Shown one piece after another: positions 51,101-57,932 of a DNA stretch of 64,000 nt (positions within the stretch are counted from its first letter, which is position 1; every line of letters starts with the position of its first letter). The stretch is taken from contig OX381718.1 in the NCBI GenBank assembly GCA_947462335.1, positions 37,602,976-37,666,975 of the forward strand. Reading direction: 5' to 3'. Source of the DNA: Harmothoe impar (taxonomy: Eukaryota > Annelida > Polychaeta > Phyllodocida > Polynoidae). The position numbers were made by a program, and so were the translations under genes. The notes beneath the pieces were generated by a model that ran no database searches, was not told the origin of the DNA, and worked only from the letters and a program-made list of their open reading frames with translations.

Positions 51101-51396
51101 TTTCATCAAAAATGTAAAAAGATAACAAATAAAAAGTTTTCCCAAATCATGATTTTCATGACGCAGGCGGTGATGAGAAACCAGATTCTTTTTTGGAGTG
51201 GCCTTAGAGACTTCTTTTGTTTTATAATCAGTTGGGCCATCTGATAGGAGTGGACCAAATGCTGAAAGCTAAATTAAATTGGAAAAAAAATTGTTGGCAT
51301 GTGTATAGTAATATAATATGATAAGATATTGTTGGGAGGTGTAGTACTCACGCGTCGGGACCAAAGATTCAAGTGAAGAATTCCCTTTACTGCGTC
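37540..51396 (-). CDS. Nicotinic acetylcholine receptor alpha-type subunit, 3' eight exons
   Basis: A ligand-gated ion channel subunit of the plasma membrane. Eight exons (51396-51352, 50742-50633, 40569-40395, 39979-39875, 39112-38944, 38499-38413, 38202-38084, 37893-37540) have GT/AG boundaries and phases that agree at every junction, encoding 387 residues. Visible in order: loop A WLPDLTVYN; a Cys-loop with exactly 13 residues between cysteines; loop B SWTYDG; loop C HYPCCVEPF, whose vicinal cysteines define alpha-type subunits; then M1, M2, M3, a short M3-M4 loop of about 50 residues, and M4. The 45-bp and 110-bp exons are classic for this family. The pore is odd: Gln replaces Glu at -1', Thr replaces Glu at 20', and Lys is at 17'. 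The signal peptide and first exons lie beyond Polinton element 2, outside the window. Two Polintons occupy its introns. Confidence 0.93.
38084..38202 (-). CDS. nAChR exon: M3
   Basis: A 119-bp exon with acceptor tgtgacag and donor gtgact. It encodes KYYMATYVLVAMSVALS, the M2-M3 link and M3. The codon split with the previous exon (C|AT) gives HKYYMA, in place of the usual GKYY. Confidence 0.9.
38413..38499 (-). CDS. nAChR exon: M2 pore helix
   Basis: An 87-bp exon with acceptor ttacag and donor gtgagt. It encodes VGILICLSLFFLKMSTQLP then MMHAHIPLI, the pore-lining helix and the start of the M2-M3 linker. The hydrophobic 9' position is Ile rather than Leu, 17' is Lys and 20' is Thr. Confidence 0.9.
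38944..39112 (-). CDS. nAChR exon: loop C and M1
   Basis: A 169-bp exon with acceptor catacag and donor gtcaga. It encodes HYPCCVEPFPDFTYYLTIQR, then M1 and the PPGDQQKITL link to M2. The conserved loop C Tyr after the cysteines is Phe here. Confidence 0.92.
39875..39979 (-). CDS. nAChR exon: beta8-beta9 region
   Basis: A 105-bp exon, phase 0 at both ends, acceptor ccttacacag, donor gtaagt. It encodes IDLDFYEGYEHIDLNDYVP and NAEWNILKTEAKHNVM. The pattern IDL-x-x-Y…N-x-EW is typical of the segment before loop C. Confidence 0.88.
40395..40569 (-). CDS. nAChR exon: Cys-loop and loop B
   Basis: A 175-bp exon with acceptor cacttgcag and donor gtaatt. It contains CDLDLTYYPFDIQTC (13 residues between cysteines) and ASWTYDG (loop B Trp). 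It is the first coding exon 3' of Polinton element 1; only 146 bases separate the exon from the Polinton end. Confidence 0.92.
40710..40715. repeat. Target-site duplication GACAGC, left of Polinton 1
   Basis: The six bases GACAGC occur directly outside both ends of element 1 (here and at 50106-50111). A 6-bp duplication is the size known for Polinton/Maverick integration. Confidence 0.9.
40716..41344. repeat. Left terminal inverted repeat of Polinton 1
   Basis: 629 bp, matching 49469-50105 in reverse complement with a few indels. It contains CCAATCAGAG/CCAATGAGAG boxes, TTTGGCGGGAAATTC repeats (E2F-like), GGTCACGTGACC palindromes (E-box core CACGTG) and ACTTCCGG (ETS-like) sites, then an AGCAAGCTGAAAGCTTGCT hairpin and G-rich tracts. 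Its end is marked by CTCTCTCCTATACA. Confidence 0.88.
41404..41780. repeat. Palindromic repeat inside Polinton 1
   Basis: CAGACAAGGGTCGGGC and CTATAATAGATGGGTCAAGG at the left are mirrored by TCTATTATAGTCCAGCAG and TGACCCTTGTATGAGAG at the right. It shares sequence with 6690-6950. Nested MITE-like insertion. Confidence 0.6.
41890..42025. repeat. Family B dispersed repeat
   Basis: CATGTCGATTTTAAGAATTG, CATGTCACCTGTCAC and GGCTTCATCTCGAATTTAG mark this family. Related copies lie at about 10190-10330, 10800-11060, 18600-18745 and 47850-48050. Confidence 0.55.
42030..42540. repeat. CTG/CAG trinucleotide-rich array
   Basis: Runs of (GCT)n, the longest a near-pure tract at about 42158-42189, alternate with a longer unit carrying TGACGATGTCA(T/C)GG and TGTTGACAGATG. 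The right part has a third unit, GCTGCTGAAGCCGCTGCCAG. Ala-, Leu- or Cys-rich frames on both strands are repeat artefacts. Such tracts can form slipped hairpins. Confidence 0.9.
43509..43652 (+). CDS. Small 47-codon open frame behind a TATA box, Polinton 1
   Basis: Encodes MVSDVNELTPNIEDYDLPEG, then RLAKFSSLDYSLNCLK and a short tail ending GWSPY. It resembles no family I know. A good TATA sequence (GGCTATATAAAGAG) lies about 190 bases upstream at 43320-43333, and CCAAT-poor GC sequence surrounds it. The acidic, low-Lys composition is unlike random AT-rich sequence. It could instead be the remnant of a longer Polinton gene or chance. Confidence 0.25.
   Translation: MVSDVNELTPNIEDYDLPEGRLAKFSSLDYSLNCLKTVEHVNGWSPY
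43650..43810. repeat. Internal direct repeat of Polinton 1, copy 1
   Basis: TTTCACTTGACCAGGC, GGCGGCTACTCAA and AAGTAGACCTACTAC are repeated in the same orientation and order at 45738-45893. This indicates a segmental duplication or the insertion of two copies of a repeat family inside element 1. Confidence 0.7.
45738..45893. repeat. Internal direct repeat of Polinton 1, copy 2
   Basis: Second copy of the 43650-43810 sequence. It is followed by a stretch (about 45916-46040: CATAGATTCGATCACCATCA, AGGGCGTAAAGCA) that recurs at about 48597-48690, giving a second direct-repeat pair of possible SINE origin. Confidence 0.65.
46940..47100. other. Two tRNA-like box-B/T-arm sequences in Polinton 1
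   Basis: ACGTTCTGGGTTCGAACCCTC (46989-47009) and CAGGGTTCGAACCCGTG (about 47075-47091) both contain the GGTTCGAAYCC core of a tRNA T-arm/Pol III box B. I could not close a full cloverleaf on either strand. The first closely resembles a sequence in Polinton 2 (59866-59886). Confidence 0.4.
47641..47680. repeat. Short CA-rich tract (ACACACAGACC/CACCC)
   Basis: Degenerate dinucleotide and CCCACACA repeats. A similar CCCACACA run occurs at about 48672-48706. No function assigned. Confidence 0.6.
48396..48527 (+). CDS. Candidate captured host terminal exon in Polinton 1
   Basis: After an acceptor (gggtttgcag) there are 43 sense codons ending in TAA: AQLEGVRLVVVSDQDVSD, then YYKLPLTPSTTTTGHRL and SGAPVVSG. 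Phase-0 entry keeps the frame open. Composition is GC-rich and protein-like compared with its AT-rich flanks. I do not recognise the protein. It could be a piece of a cellular gene captured into the element, or chance. No partner exon was seen in the element. Confidence 0.3.
   Translation, partial: AQLEGVRLVVVSDQDVSDYYKLPLTPSTTTTGHRLSGAPVVSG
49469..50105. repeat. Right terminal inverted repeat of Polinton 1
   Basis: 637 bp, reverse complement of the left repeat. It carries an extra copy of the GGTCACGTGACC / CTTAAGTAGGTCACTTC module, whereas the left repeat has extra sequence near GAGGCGAGTCTACTGG. The copies therefore differ by indels and have not been perfectly homogenised. Confidence 0.88.
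50106..50111. repeat. Target-site duplication GACAGC, right of Polinton 1
   Basis: Identical to 40710-40715. Confidence 0.9.
50633..50742 (-). CDS. nAChR 110-bp exon: loops D/A
   Basis: A 110-bp exon with acceptor ttctaataatag and donor gtatgt, phase 0 to 2. It encodes LWRDYSMVWRASDYNG and WLPDLTVYN, with the conserved loop D Trp and loop A Trp. The length matches the conserved fourth exon of this gene family. The split codon joins in frame across the intron that contains Polinton 1. Confidence 0.93.
50869..50905. repeat. Poly-T tract in a receptor intron
   Basis: About 30 T residues with one C. No function assigned. Confidence 0.9.
51352..51396 (-). CDS. nAChR 45-bp exon
   Basis: Exactly 45 bp, phase 0 at both ends, acceptor ttcctaaag and donor gtgagt, encoding DAVKGILHLNLWSRR. 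The size and the L-x-x-N-x-W pattern match the conserved third exon of the family. It lies 184 bases from the start of Polinton 2, so the upstream intron holds that element. Confidence 0.88.
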
Positions 51397-51573
51397 CTTT
51401 AGGAATAAAAAACAATGAAAGACATTATTTTTTTGGTGAGGACTATCAAACTATGTGGGTCCATTTTTGCAGAAATATTACATACCATTAAGTTAAGTCT
51501 GGCCTTTATGTCTTTTGTTTTTGAAATCCCATGGGGTCTGTAGGGGATTTAGTTGCACGAATGTGATCCTGAG

Positions 51574-51579
51574 GTCACA
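51574..51579. repeat. Predicted target site GTCACA, left of Polinton 2
   Basis: The six bases directly outside the inferred left terminus. The partner copy should lie outside the other end, beyond the window. Confidence 0.55.
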
Positions 51580-51956
51580 AGTAGTATATAGGAGCATATT
51601 CAGCGCGTAAGAAACGGTAGCAAGTAGGTCAGTTGACACTTGCAGAACGGAAGTGACCTTTAAGAGCCAATCAGAAGCTTCTATATGACAGGAAGTGACG
51701 TCACTGACCTAGATTAGAGGTCATGACATACTTTACAAGCTTCTGATTGGTTAATATATGTCAATATGACCTACTAACTTTGTAAACACATACACGTGCT
51801 ATACACCACGTGCTATACACCACGTGGCTTTCAAATGTCAACAATGACATTTCAGTAATACCGTCACATGCAGATGGAATACTAACTTTAGTATTCGATA
51901 AATACCGTTGGTATATACACAGATACACGACACAATTTGTTTTTTTCATTCTTTTT
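51580..51956. promoter_or_regulatory. Left terminal region of Polinton 2 with repeated E-box sites
   Basis: Contains AGCCAATCAGAAGCTTC and its inverse GAAGCTTG/CTTCTGATTGGTTAA (51666-51680 and 51735-51755), a CRE-like TGACGTCAC (51697-51705), and three closely spaced CACGTG cores (about 51793-51825, CACGTGCTATACAC repeated). It is presumably part of a terminal inverted repeat; the mate lies outside the window. Confidence 0.55.
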
Positions 51957-51961
51957 TTATT
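51956..51961 (-). terminator. Polyadenylation signal for the capsid block
   Basis: AATAAA on the minus strand, about 26 bases past the stop of the last gene in the block (51987). It fits 3'-end formation for the whole minus-strand cluster. Confidence 0.55.
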
Positions 51962-51986
51962 TCACACAAAGCAAAAAGCAAAGCAG

Positions 51987-52334
51987 TTACAAAGTGAATG
52001 AGTTATTGGCACAGTTCAACCCACACCCTCCTCCAGTTTTAGTTTTCTCCATTTCTGCCTTGTCTTGAACTTCTTCTAGTTGCCTCACTCTGTACATGAG
52101 CTGACTGATCATATCAATTATTTTATCCATGACATCAGCGTTACTCTTCAACCCGTCGATCACGTCTAATTCTCTCTGAGTGCTGTCTGCAAGTAAGTTG
52201 TGTTTAGTACTTGCAGCTTCTTGCTCTAGAGACTTTAGTATAGACTCATGTATGGCTGGACCATTCGATCGGTCAGGTTGGTTGGCAGTTGGAGAAGGTT
52301 GTGTAGAGTGTGTTGAGGGTCTTTGGTTCGACAT
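51987..52334 (-). CDS. Small coiled-coil protein, last gene of capsid block
   Basis: About 115 residues from the ATG giving MSNQRPSTHS. The N-terminal third is a disordered Ser/Thr/Pro/Gln-rich stretch. From about residue 30 to 95 it is predicted helical with heptads (ILKSLEQEAAS, DKIIDMISQLMYRV, RQLEEVQDKAEME). It then ends in a Gly/Cys motif, GGGCGLNCANN. The start lies 100 bases inside the end of the protease gene, in another frame. Small coiled-coil virion or scaffold proteins are plausible in this position, but I recognise no family. The terminal GGGCGLNC is distinctive. Confidence 0.6.
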   Translation of the reverse strand: MSNQRPSTHSTQPSPTANQPDRSNGPAIHESILKSLEQEAASTKHNLLADSTQRELDVIDGLKSNADVMDKIIDMISQLMYRVRQLEEVQDKAEMEKTKTGGGCGLNCANNSFTL

Positions 52335-52684
52335 GTTTCTATCAAGAAGTTGATGCAATGAGCTCCACAAGTCTTAGTGTATAAACTTTGTAGTTGTTGC
52401 TTGTTGAACGTCCCACGCTTGTCTGACGATTTCTTCAAGAACGCTCTGTGATATACACTCATAGGGGGTAAACCATAAGGATCGAAATAGTACACTACTC
52501 CATCACTCTGAACATAGAAAGCTATCCAATGTTGTCCAGGTTGTGTGTGGGGGTGTGTGTTACTGACAAAGCAAGTCAGAGGTGTTGCTTCAGCAGGGCA
52601 CTCATCACTAGGGAAAGTACCTAGGAAGTATCGTCGAGTGTGAGGGTGTTGGCTAAGAACAGTGTTCAGTTGTGAAGTCTTCAT
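52235..52684 (-). CDS. Adenain-like cysteine protease (capsid maturation)
   Basis: A 149-residue protein of the adenovirus-protease (C5/Ulp1-like) fold found in Polintons and adintoviruses, expected to cleave virion precursors. Catalytic residues are recognisable in family order, numbering from the chosen Met: His52 in GQHWIAFYV, Asp68 in YFDPYG, Gln99 (oxyanion) seven residues before Cys106 in TKTCGAHCINF. The Gln-to-Cys spacing equals that of adenain. The open frame extends further upstream into the major capsid gene, but the internal Met (MKTSQLN, five bases after the capsid stop) gives the family-typical start and length, so I chose it. No break is seen. Confidence 0.9.
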   Translation of the reverse strand: MKTSQLNTVLSQHPHTRRYFLGTFPSDECPAEATPLTCFVSNTHPHTQPGQHWIAFYVQSDGVVYYFDPYGLPPMSVYHRAFLKKSSDKRGTFNKQQLQSLYTKTCGAHCINFLIETCRTKDPQHTLHNLLQLPTNLTDRMVQPYMSLY

Positions 52685-52688
52685 CTTC

Positions 52689-54002
52689 TCAGGCCATGTG
52701 GTAGTCTGTGACTGGTAGTCTGTCAGCTGTGAGTTGGATGTTGTTGTCGTAGAAAGCACAGATGACAGCTGAGATGGCGTGATTTGTAGGGGCGTTGAAC
52801 CTCAGAGACACAGTCAACTTCCCTTGCTTCACTAAGTTGATGCGTGGGCATTCAGGAGTCCTGTCTGGAGTCAGGTCGAAAGCGAAGACTGTGTACCCTG
52901 ATTGGAACTGTTCTAAAGTGAGACCACAATCTTGACCTACAGCTAGTAGACCTGTCTCTCTGAACAAGTTCCTGTAAGCTTTCACACAGTTCCCTGCAGC
53001 AAAGTCAGTCTTCACTTCATATTTATGGTCATCATACTTCAGACCTACTTCTCTCACTGAGTAGTTCTGGAAGTTGAACGGGTTCTCGCTTTTAGTGCCT
53101 GACGCTGCAGTCTCTTTGACTAAAGCTAGTAGGACACGGGTCGGGATCTGGCTTGTGTCGGGTTGAGTCCAACTGTACTCTTGTGACCCTCCGTCTAGAG
53201 TGTGTTTAGTGACTCGACACCTCGTCAGAGTGTAGTTGAATGGCCCGAACTGAGGGTTCATCACTGTTTTATTGTGGACTTCAGCTACTTCGTCTCTCAC
53301 AGTCACTTGGCGCACGCTCATCTCAGCTTTAGTGATCTTCACTTTGAAGTCCAAGTCTGCAGCTTGCATCATGTAGAAAGCTGGAGAGCTACGTTCATAT
53401 ATGAACTTGAACTCACAATGTGAAGGGAAGAGCTTGCACTGCTTGAGGAGGTCGATGTGGGGTCTGATGATGACTCCGTGAGTCCGTCTTGCACTGAACT
53501 CTTTCCGGCGAGCAACGAAACCTGTGTTAGCAGCAACTCGTCCTTCCATGTGGCCAGCTGTGTCCATCATCCACTTCTGTAGACCCTTCAACCGAGTAGT
53601 CTTGTCGTTCACTTCAGTTCCTACTAAGTCTAACAATGTCGATTTCAGTGCATAGTCTTCATTGTTCCCTGTCACTTTCTCTCCGTTGATCAACAGTTGA
53701 ACAGAAGAGAAGAGGGAGTGGCCTATGTTGTTCACAGGTGCAGCTTCGTCACCTACTGCTAGACGTGTCCCAGCAGCATCTACAACTTCTATTTCCAAGT
53801 ACAACTCTGCTTCACTCAAATCTGTGTACAGAGTAGTTGGCTCAAAAGTAAAGTCGAAAGAGTCAGTGTGGTCAGTCAAAGCATTGTTAGTTGTCTTAGT
53901 GACTGTCTGACTTTTCAGAATGTCTTTTTGAGTCACTCCTACTGCATGGAGATCTAACTCTCCTACAGCACATGTCTGGCCATGAGGATGTAACAGACTC
54001 AT
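52689..54002 (-). CDS. Double jelly-roll major capsid protein
   Basis: 437 residues, the usual length for Polinton/adintovirus hexon-like proteins. Characteristic stretches include NNIGHSLFSSVQLLING (about 90-107), NPFNFQNYSVREVGLKYD in the second barrel, and YTVFAFDLTPDRTPE near the C-terminus. Together with FRETG these mark the double jelly-roll family that builds the pseudo-hexameric shell. No frameshift or premature stop is present. The stop is five bases before the protease start, and the pX-like gene ends two bases upstream of the ATG. Confidence 0.93.
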   Translation of the reverse strand: MSLLHPHGQTCAVGELDLHAVGVTQKDILKSQTVTKTTNNALTDHTDSFDFTFEPTTLYTDLSEAELYLEIEVVDAAGTRLAVGDEAAPVNNIGHSLFSSVQLLINGEKVTGNNEDYALKSTLLDLVGTEVNDKTTRLKGLQKWMMDTAGHMEGRVAANTGFVARRKEFSARRTHGVIIRPHIDLLKQCKLFPSHCEFKFIYERSSPAFYMMQAADLDFKVKITKAEMSVRQVTVRDEVAEVHNKTVMNPQFGPFNYTLTRCRVTKHTLDGGSQEYSWTQPDTSQIPTRVLLALVKETAASGTKSENPFNFQNYSVREVGLKYDDHKYEVKTDFAAGNCVKAYRNLFRETGLLAVGQDCGLTLEQFQSGYTVFAFDLTPDRTPECPRINLVKQGKLTVSLRFNAPTNHAISAVICAFYDNNIQLTADRLPVTDYHMA

Positions 54003-54004
54003 GA

Positions 54005-54496
54005 TTAGAACAGTAGTGCTTTATTGCTAGCACGACTCTGCTTCTTCTTCTTGCCCCCTTTGCCTGTCTGCTGCTTAGTACGTCCTGCACGTCGGACTGT
54101 CGCACGGCGTTTGGCTGGAGTCGGTTGAGACACTCTGTTTATGTAGTTCTGAGCTGAAGAATGAGCTCTCTTCAATAGAGCTTGGCTTTGACCTCTGACA
54201 TGTTTGTTTACACTCTTCTTGAGTGGTTTTCCAGCCATGACATCTGAAAGTACTCCTGCACCTGTAGAGAGTAGTGCTGTGCCAGCTGTCTTAGCAACTT
54301 TACGACCAATAGTGCTCAAAAGGGGGACAGCTCCTCGCAGTAATCCTGATATGATAGATCCAATACCATGACCACGTTGCCTAGCTACTCCACCGAAAGC
54401 TGGTAGAACACCGTGACCAAACTGAGATTTAGCATAGTAAGCACCATACTCCCCTCTAGGGGCTAAGTATGGAGGTGGGCCAAAGCGCTGAAGCAT
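54005..54496 (-). CDS. pX-like basic virion core protein
   Basis: 163 residues. After a Gly/Tyr-rich N-terminus comes an amphipathic Gly/Ala/Leu helix region (GIGSIISGLLRGAVPLL then GTALLSTGAGVLSDVMAGKP, about 52-95). A very basic C-terminal half follows (AKRRATVRRAGRTK, GKGGKKKKQSR). This is the layout of the adenovirus pX/mu-like and Polinton PX-type proteins that bind DNA inside the particle and are cleaved by the maturation protease. It lies between the penton-like and major capsid genes with gaps of 2-7 bases. Confidence 0.78.
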   Translation of the reverse strand: MLQRFGPPPYLAPRGEYGAYYAKSQFGHGVLPAFGGVARQRGHGIGSIISGLLRGAVPLLSTIGRKVAKTAGTALLSTGAGVLSDVMAGKPLKKSVNKHVRGQSQALLKRAHSSAQNYINRVSQPTPAKRRATVRRAGRTKQQTGKGGKKKKQSRASNKALLF

Positions 54497-54503
54497 ACTG
54501 TTA

Positions 54504-55853
54504 CTATATGTGGTTGCTTATAGGCTTAAAAGCTAGTACTACAGTCACTGCTCCACGTTCAAATGGTATAGGACGACCTGTGCTGTCTCTTAAGTAGATC
54601 GCGATCTGTCTGAAGCTGCTCTTACTCACAGGTTGGTACATCAAAGGTTGGAAAGTGACAGTCTGTGTGTCACCTAGCAGTGGATTAATGTTTACAACTC
54701 TCAAGAGAGGTGCTCTCTTGTCTCCAACAATGTTATGTTTCACTATATCAGAGTATACATACACAGTCTGAGCTCTGAACTTCAAGTCTACTACAGCTTG
54801 ACCTTCAGTTTTATTCATCAAGAAGACTCCACCTCCGAATCCTAACTGCACACCTAAGTTAACTGGTAGTTGTATCACAACATCAGGGGGTAGAGCTACA
54901 ATACACTTCATTGTATACCTGTTGTATGTGAACACGTTAGATTTATTGTTCTTGTGGTGTGTCCTCAGTTTCTTGATGATACTAGGGTGTTTCCTGTTTA
55001 TACACTTGTTCAGATAATTTATGAAGTCACTGTTGTCTTGTAGATATACACCTTGCAGAGAGAAAGCTGTATATGTCCGGACTGCTGGGAATTGAAAAGT
55101 GTTGACTAGTTTATCTAAATACTTCAACTTTAATTCTATTTTCACTACTCTGAGTTCTTCCTCAGTCAAAACTTCTGACTCTCTAGTAGTAAGCCCGTTT
55201 ATGAATGCTGCTTTTTCTGTGTAATTTAAGTTGAGTGAATCTCTCACAGCTGAGACTGCTGCACTCGCACGGTTCTCGGGGTTCAAACCGCGTACTATTC
55301 TGTAAGTGATACTGTCTGCACCAGATGGCGGCACTTCTGCTAAAGGGTCTGGTTCAGTTTCGGTTTCGCTGTCCGATTCGACACTAGGTGGCGGCGCAGG
55401 TCGCGCTACTTCTCCAGAGCTTGGGTCTGATTCTACACTAAGTCTCGCTGTAGGTTGTCGTACTGGTACTTGTTTAGAGCGTTTGATCTCTACACCTCGC
55501 TGTAGACACTTCTTAGCTACGCTGTCGTGTATACTTGAACTTTTCCTATTCAACACAGGATCGTTCGCTGTGTAAGGAAAAAAGTCTGAGCTTCGCTTAT
55601 GTAGTGCTTCTTGTAGTCTTTTAGCACTCATGACGCTCTTGGGTATAGTTGAGTCTGTTTCACCTTCTATGAACAACAATGTCTCACATTCTACGTTGTA
55701 CCAACTAGTAGGACACGTTATTTCTTGCAGAGCACACTCCATTGGAGTACTAGAAGATACATACTCAGGTAACAATGTGTTGTAAGTTGTCAGAGTGTTG
55801 TCTGGGAAAACTTTCATAGACGAGTTGCTAGGTAGTGTCATTGTGAACGCCAT
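54504..55853 (-). CDS. Penton-like (single jelly-roll) minor capsid protein
   Basis: 449 residues. It opens with FTMTLPSNSSMKVFPDNTL, the conserved N-terminus of Polinton minor capsid proteins, followed by ALQEITCPTSWYNV. The C-terminal half has the jelly-roll hallmarks VYVYSDIVKHNIVGDKRAPL, FQPLMYQPVS and IAIYLRDSTGRPIPFERG. These proteins form vertices. An acidic/Pro-rich low-complexity insert (about 150-175, SVESDSETETEPDP) separates the halves. The gene overlaps the end of the integrase by 16 bases. Confidence 0.88.
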   Translation of the reverse strand: MAFTMTLPSNSSMKVFPDNTLTTYNTLLPEYVSSSTPMECALQEITCPTSWYNVECETLLFIEGETDSTIPKSVMSAKRLQEALHKRSSDFFPYTANDPVLNRKSSSIHDSVAKKCLQRGVEIKRSKQVPVRQPTARLSVESDPSSGEVARPAPPPSVESDSETETEPDPLAEVPPSGADSITYRIVRGLNPENRASAAVSAVRDSLNLNYTEKAAFINGLTTRESEVLTEEELRVVKIELKLKYLDKLVNTFQFPAVRTYTAFSLQGVYLQDNSDFINYLNKCINRKHPSIIKKLRTHHKNNKSNVFTYNRYTMKCIVALPPDVVIQLPVNLGVQLGFGGGVFLMNKTEGQAVVDLKFRAQTVYVYSDIVKHNIVGDKRAPLLRVVNINPLLGDTQTVTFQPLMYQPVSKSSFRQIAIYLRDSTGRPIPFERGAVTVVLAFKPISNHI

Positions 55854-56920
55854 TTTTTCACGTTCTTAGCAGGTTCCCACGTGTTGAACTTATCCCCGTA
55901 ACCTTTCCACTTGACGTATGCTTGACGCTTACGACCTGAGCCTCTGTACTTCACTACTTCCTCTATGTCGTACCTCTTCCCTTGACGGACATGGACCTTT
56001 TGAACTTCAGGCTGGTAGAAAGTTCCTTTTATCTCTTCTCCTAGTTCATCTTTCAGTTGGTATCCTTTAGGTTTGACAGAATCTATAGTGTATACTTCCT
56101 CAGTCCAGTTAGGTTCGTAACCTCTGTTGAAAGCGCGCTTCTTAGCAAGCATGCGCACTTTAGAACCTTTCTTCAAAAGTAACTTGGGCACAGTCCTCTT
56201 GTCTGGTGGTTGTTCATATAGCCTGTAGAACAGAGCATCAGAGTTCTTGTCTGTGATGTCGACTGGAGCTGCACCTAGTGTCTTATGCACAGTACTATTG
56301 TAAGAGTGGACTAGATCTTGAAGTATGCCTGTCCACTTGTAGTTGTTGAAGTAAGCAAAGCAACGCCACAGCTTACCTTGCAGTGTGGCGTTAAATCGTT
56401 CAGCTATAGCACATTTCACGTCATCGTTCTCTCCAGTGAACAATTCCACACCCTTTTCTTCTAGATGACTTCTGAAAGTTTGGTTCAAAAATTCTTTTCC
56501 TTTGTCAGTCTGGATTTTAACAGGTTGTCTACTCTCAGTCATTTTCTTGTAAGCTTCTAATACATCTACAGCTTTCTTACTCTTGACAGGTTGAGCAAAG
56601 CCATATCTTGATAAGACATCTATACCAGCTAAAATATACTGGTACCCTTTGTTCTCACGTGAAGACTCTCTCATGTCAATAAGATCTAACTGCCATTGTC
56701 TATCTATACCCCAAGTCTGAGTCTTGTGTCTTGTGAACCGTCTCTTGTAAGGTTTGTGTCTAGTGTAAGCATCCACATCTTCTAAAGCTTCAGCAATGTT
56801 TTTTAAGTCAGTCTTCTTAAAGTGATGGTGTCGCAATTTACTCACGCTAGTGAAACTTCCAGGTTCTCTGACTGAAGTATAGCGATCTACTACAGCTTTC
56901 TTCAAAGCTTTGTCCGCCAT
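55838..56920 (-). CDS. Retroviral-type integrase with C-terminal chromodomain
   Basis: 360 residues. The catalytic core (about 70-235) has the DDE triad: Asp79 in WQLDLIDM, Asp139 in IQTDKGKEF and Glu174 in AIAERFNATLQ, with 34 residues between the last two. A chromodomain occupies about 317-355 (YDIEEVVKYRG then YVKWKGYGDKFNTWEP), with the aromatic residues expected to read methyl-lysine, so insertion may be steered to marked chromatin. Polintons are known to use such an enzyme to insert ends starting with AG and make 6-bp duplications, exactly what surrounds element 1. No break. It overlaps its upstream neighbour by 19 bases. Confidence 0.95.
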   Translation of the reverse strand: MADKALKKAVVDRYTSVREPGSFTSVSKLRHHHFKKTDLKNIAEALEDVDAYTRHKPYKRRFTRHKTQTWGIDRQWQLDLIDMRESSRENKGYQYILAGIDVLSRYGFAQPVKSKKAVDVLEAYKKMTESRQPVKIQTDKGKEFLNQTFRSHLEEKGVELFTGENDDVKCAIAERFNATLQGKLWRCFAYFNNYKWTGILQDLVHSYNSTVHKTLGAAPVDITDKNSDALFYRLYEQPPDKRTVPKLLLKKGSKVRMLAKKRAFNRGYEPNWTEEVYTIDSVKPKGYQLKDELGEEIKGTFYQPEVQKVHVRQGKRYDIEEVVKYRGSGRKRQAYVKWKGYGDKFNTWEPAKNVKKWRSQ

Positions 56921-57930
56921 AACTTTGCTAGTTGACGAGATGTTATACCAGTACCACTCTGTGCAGTATTAGCTTTACGTTTACGCTTTGGTGTTACACT
57001 ATATGAACGTCTTCTGAAGGGGGAGCCAGTCATAGAACTAACACTCTTGAAAGATTCTTTGTTTCTGACGAACTTGAGGTCTGGGTTCAACCTTTTAACA
57101 GCTGCGATGAAGTACTTTTGTCCTATGGGAGGTTGCTTCTTAGTTAGACTATTTTTCCGAGCTGCATCACCTAGTAGATCAATGATGTTACTCCCTTGTA
57201 TACGCCGCCCGTGCACTACTAGTTCACCACTAGGAGTCCAGTTGATAGTACCTCTACCTTTGTCAGAGTCTGCTAAGTGTCTATACAGATTCATAGCAGT
57301 CTTCTGATAAGTAGTAGGTACACGCCTTTGAATTAAAGCATCCATCACCATGACACCTTGTCTACCTATAGGTCCTGTGTCTTCTTCTTCTCCTTCTTCT
57401 TCTTCTTGAGACTCATATTCATCGTCTCCACTAGCACCAGGTAAACTTGGAGTTGGAGTTTGATGACTAGTAGTAGAAAACATATCGTCATCATCGCCTG
57501 AAGTAGCTTCATCGTCTGCTTCTTCCCCTCTCCTACCTCTTTTGTGACGTTGTCGAGTAATATTTCTAGGGTTCATAGAAGAAGCAGCTCGACTCACAAT
57601 TTTAGCTTTTTTGTATAGTATAGAAGATTTAGTCATGAGCTGGTTGTATCTACTGAGTCTCTCACTAGTGTTCAACTGAGAGTCATTCAATACTCTAGTT
57701 GCTTCTTTCTGTAAGTGACTCAATATCTCCACTAGACTACTGTGTGGGGATAGTTTTTCTCTGACTAGTTGACTCTCATAGAACTGAGTTTGAGGGTCTG
57801 GTAGCACAGCTGGAGCAGAAGACGCGAGTGTTGCACTAGGTAGTGGGTCAGTGTTAGTAGTAGAAGAAATGGGGGTGTCGCTTCTACCCACTAAATCAGG
57901 TCTCACTAAAGCCATACGTGTGTAAGACAT
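56902..57930 (-). CDS. Conserved Polinton protein with GSNI motif, function unknown
   Basis: 342 residues. An N-terminal disordered part leads to a predicted helical segment (about 60-110), a basic cluster (RQRHKRGRRGEE) and a long acidic tract (about 130-185, EEEEGEEEDTG). The conserved module at about 225-290 reads INWTPSGELVVHGRRIQGSN then IIDLLGDA, a signature I associate with a widespread Polinton/adintovirus protein of unknown role. The C-terminus is basic (RRRSYSVTPKRKRK), likely nuclear-targeting or DNA-binding. It starts two bases after the stop of the pVI-like gene. Confidence 0.75.
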   Translation of the reverse strand: MSYTRMALVRPDLVGRSDTPISSTTNTDPLPSATLASSAPAVLPDPQTQFYESQLVREKLSPHSSLVEILSHLQKEATRVLNDSQLNTSERLSRYNQLMTKSSILYKKAKIVSRAASSMNPRNITRQRHKRGRRGEEADDEATSGDDDDMFSTTSHQTPTPSLPGASGDDEYESQEEEEGEEEDTGPIGRQGVMVMDALIQRRVPTTYQKTAMNLYRHLADSDKGRGTINWTPSGELVVHGRRIQGSNIIDLLGDAARKNSLTKKQPPIGQKYFIAAVKRLNPDLKFVRNKESFKSVSSMTGSPFRRRSYSVTPKRKRKANTAQSGTGITSRQLAKLWRTKL

Positions 57931-57932
57931 GA

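Noticed and set aside
52685..52759. Upstream start of the protease within the major capsid gene
   Set aside because: The extra N-terminal residues are Thr/Ser/Gln-rich overlap with the capsid frame; the internal Met gives the family-typical length and start.
53202..53910. Plus-strand frames inside the major capsid gene
   Set aside because: Antisense shadows of an intact, well-recognised gene.
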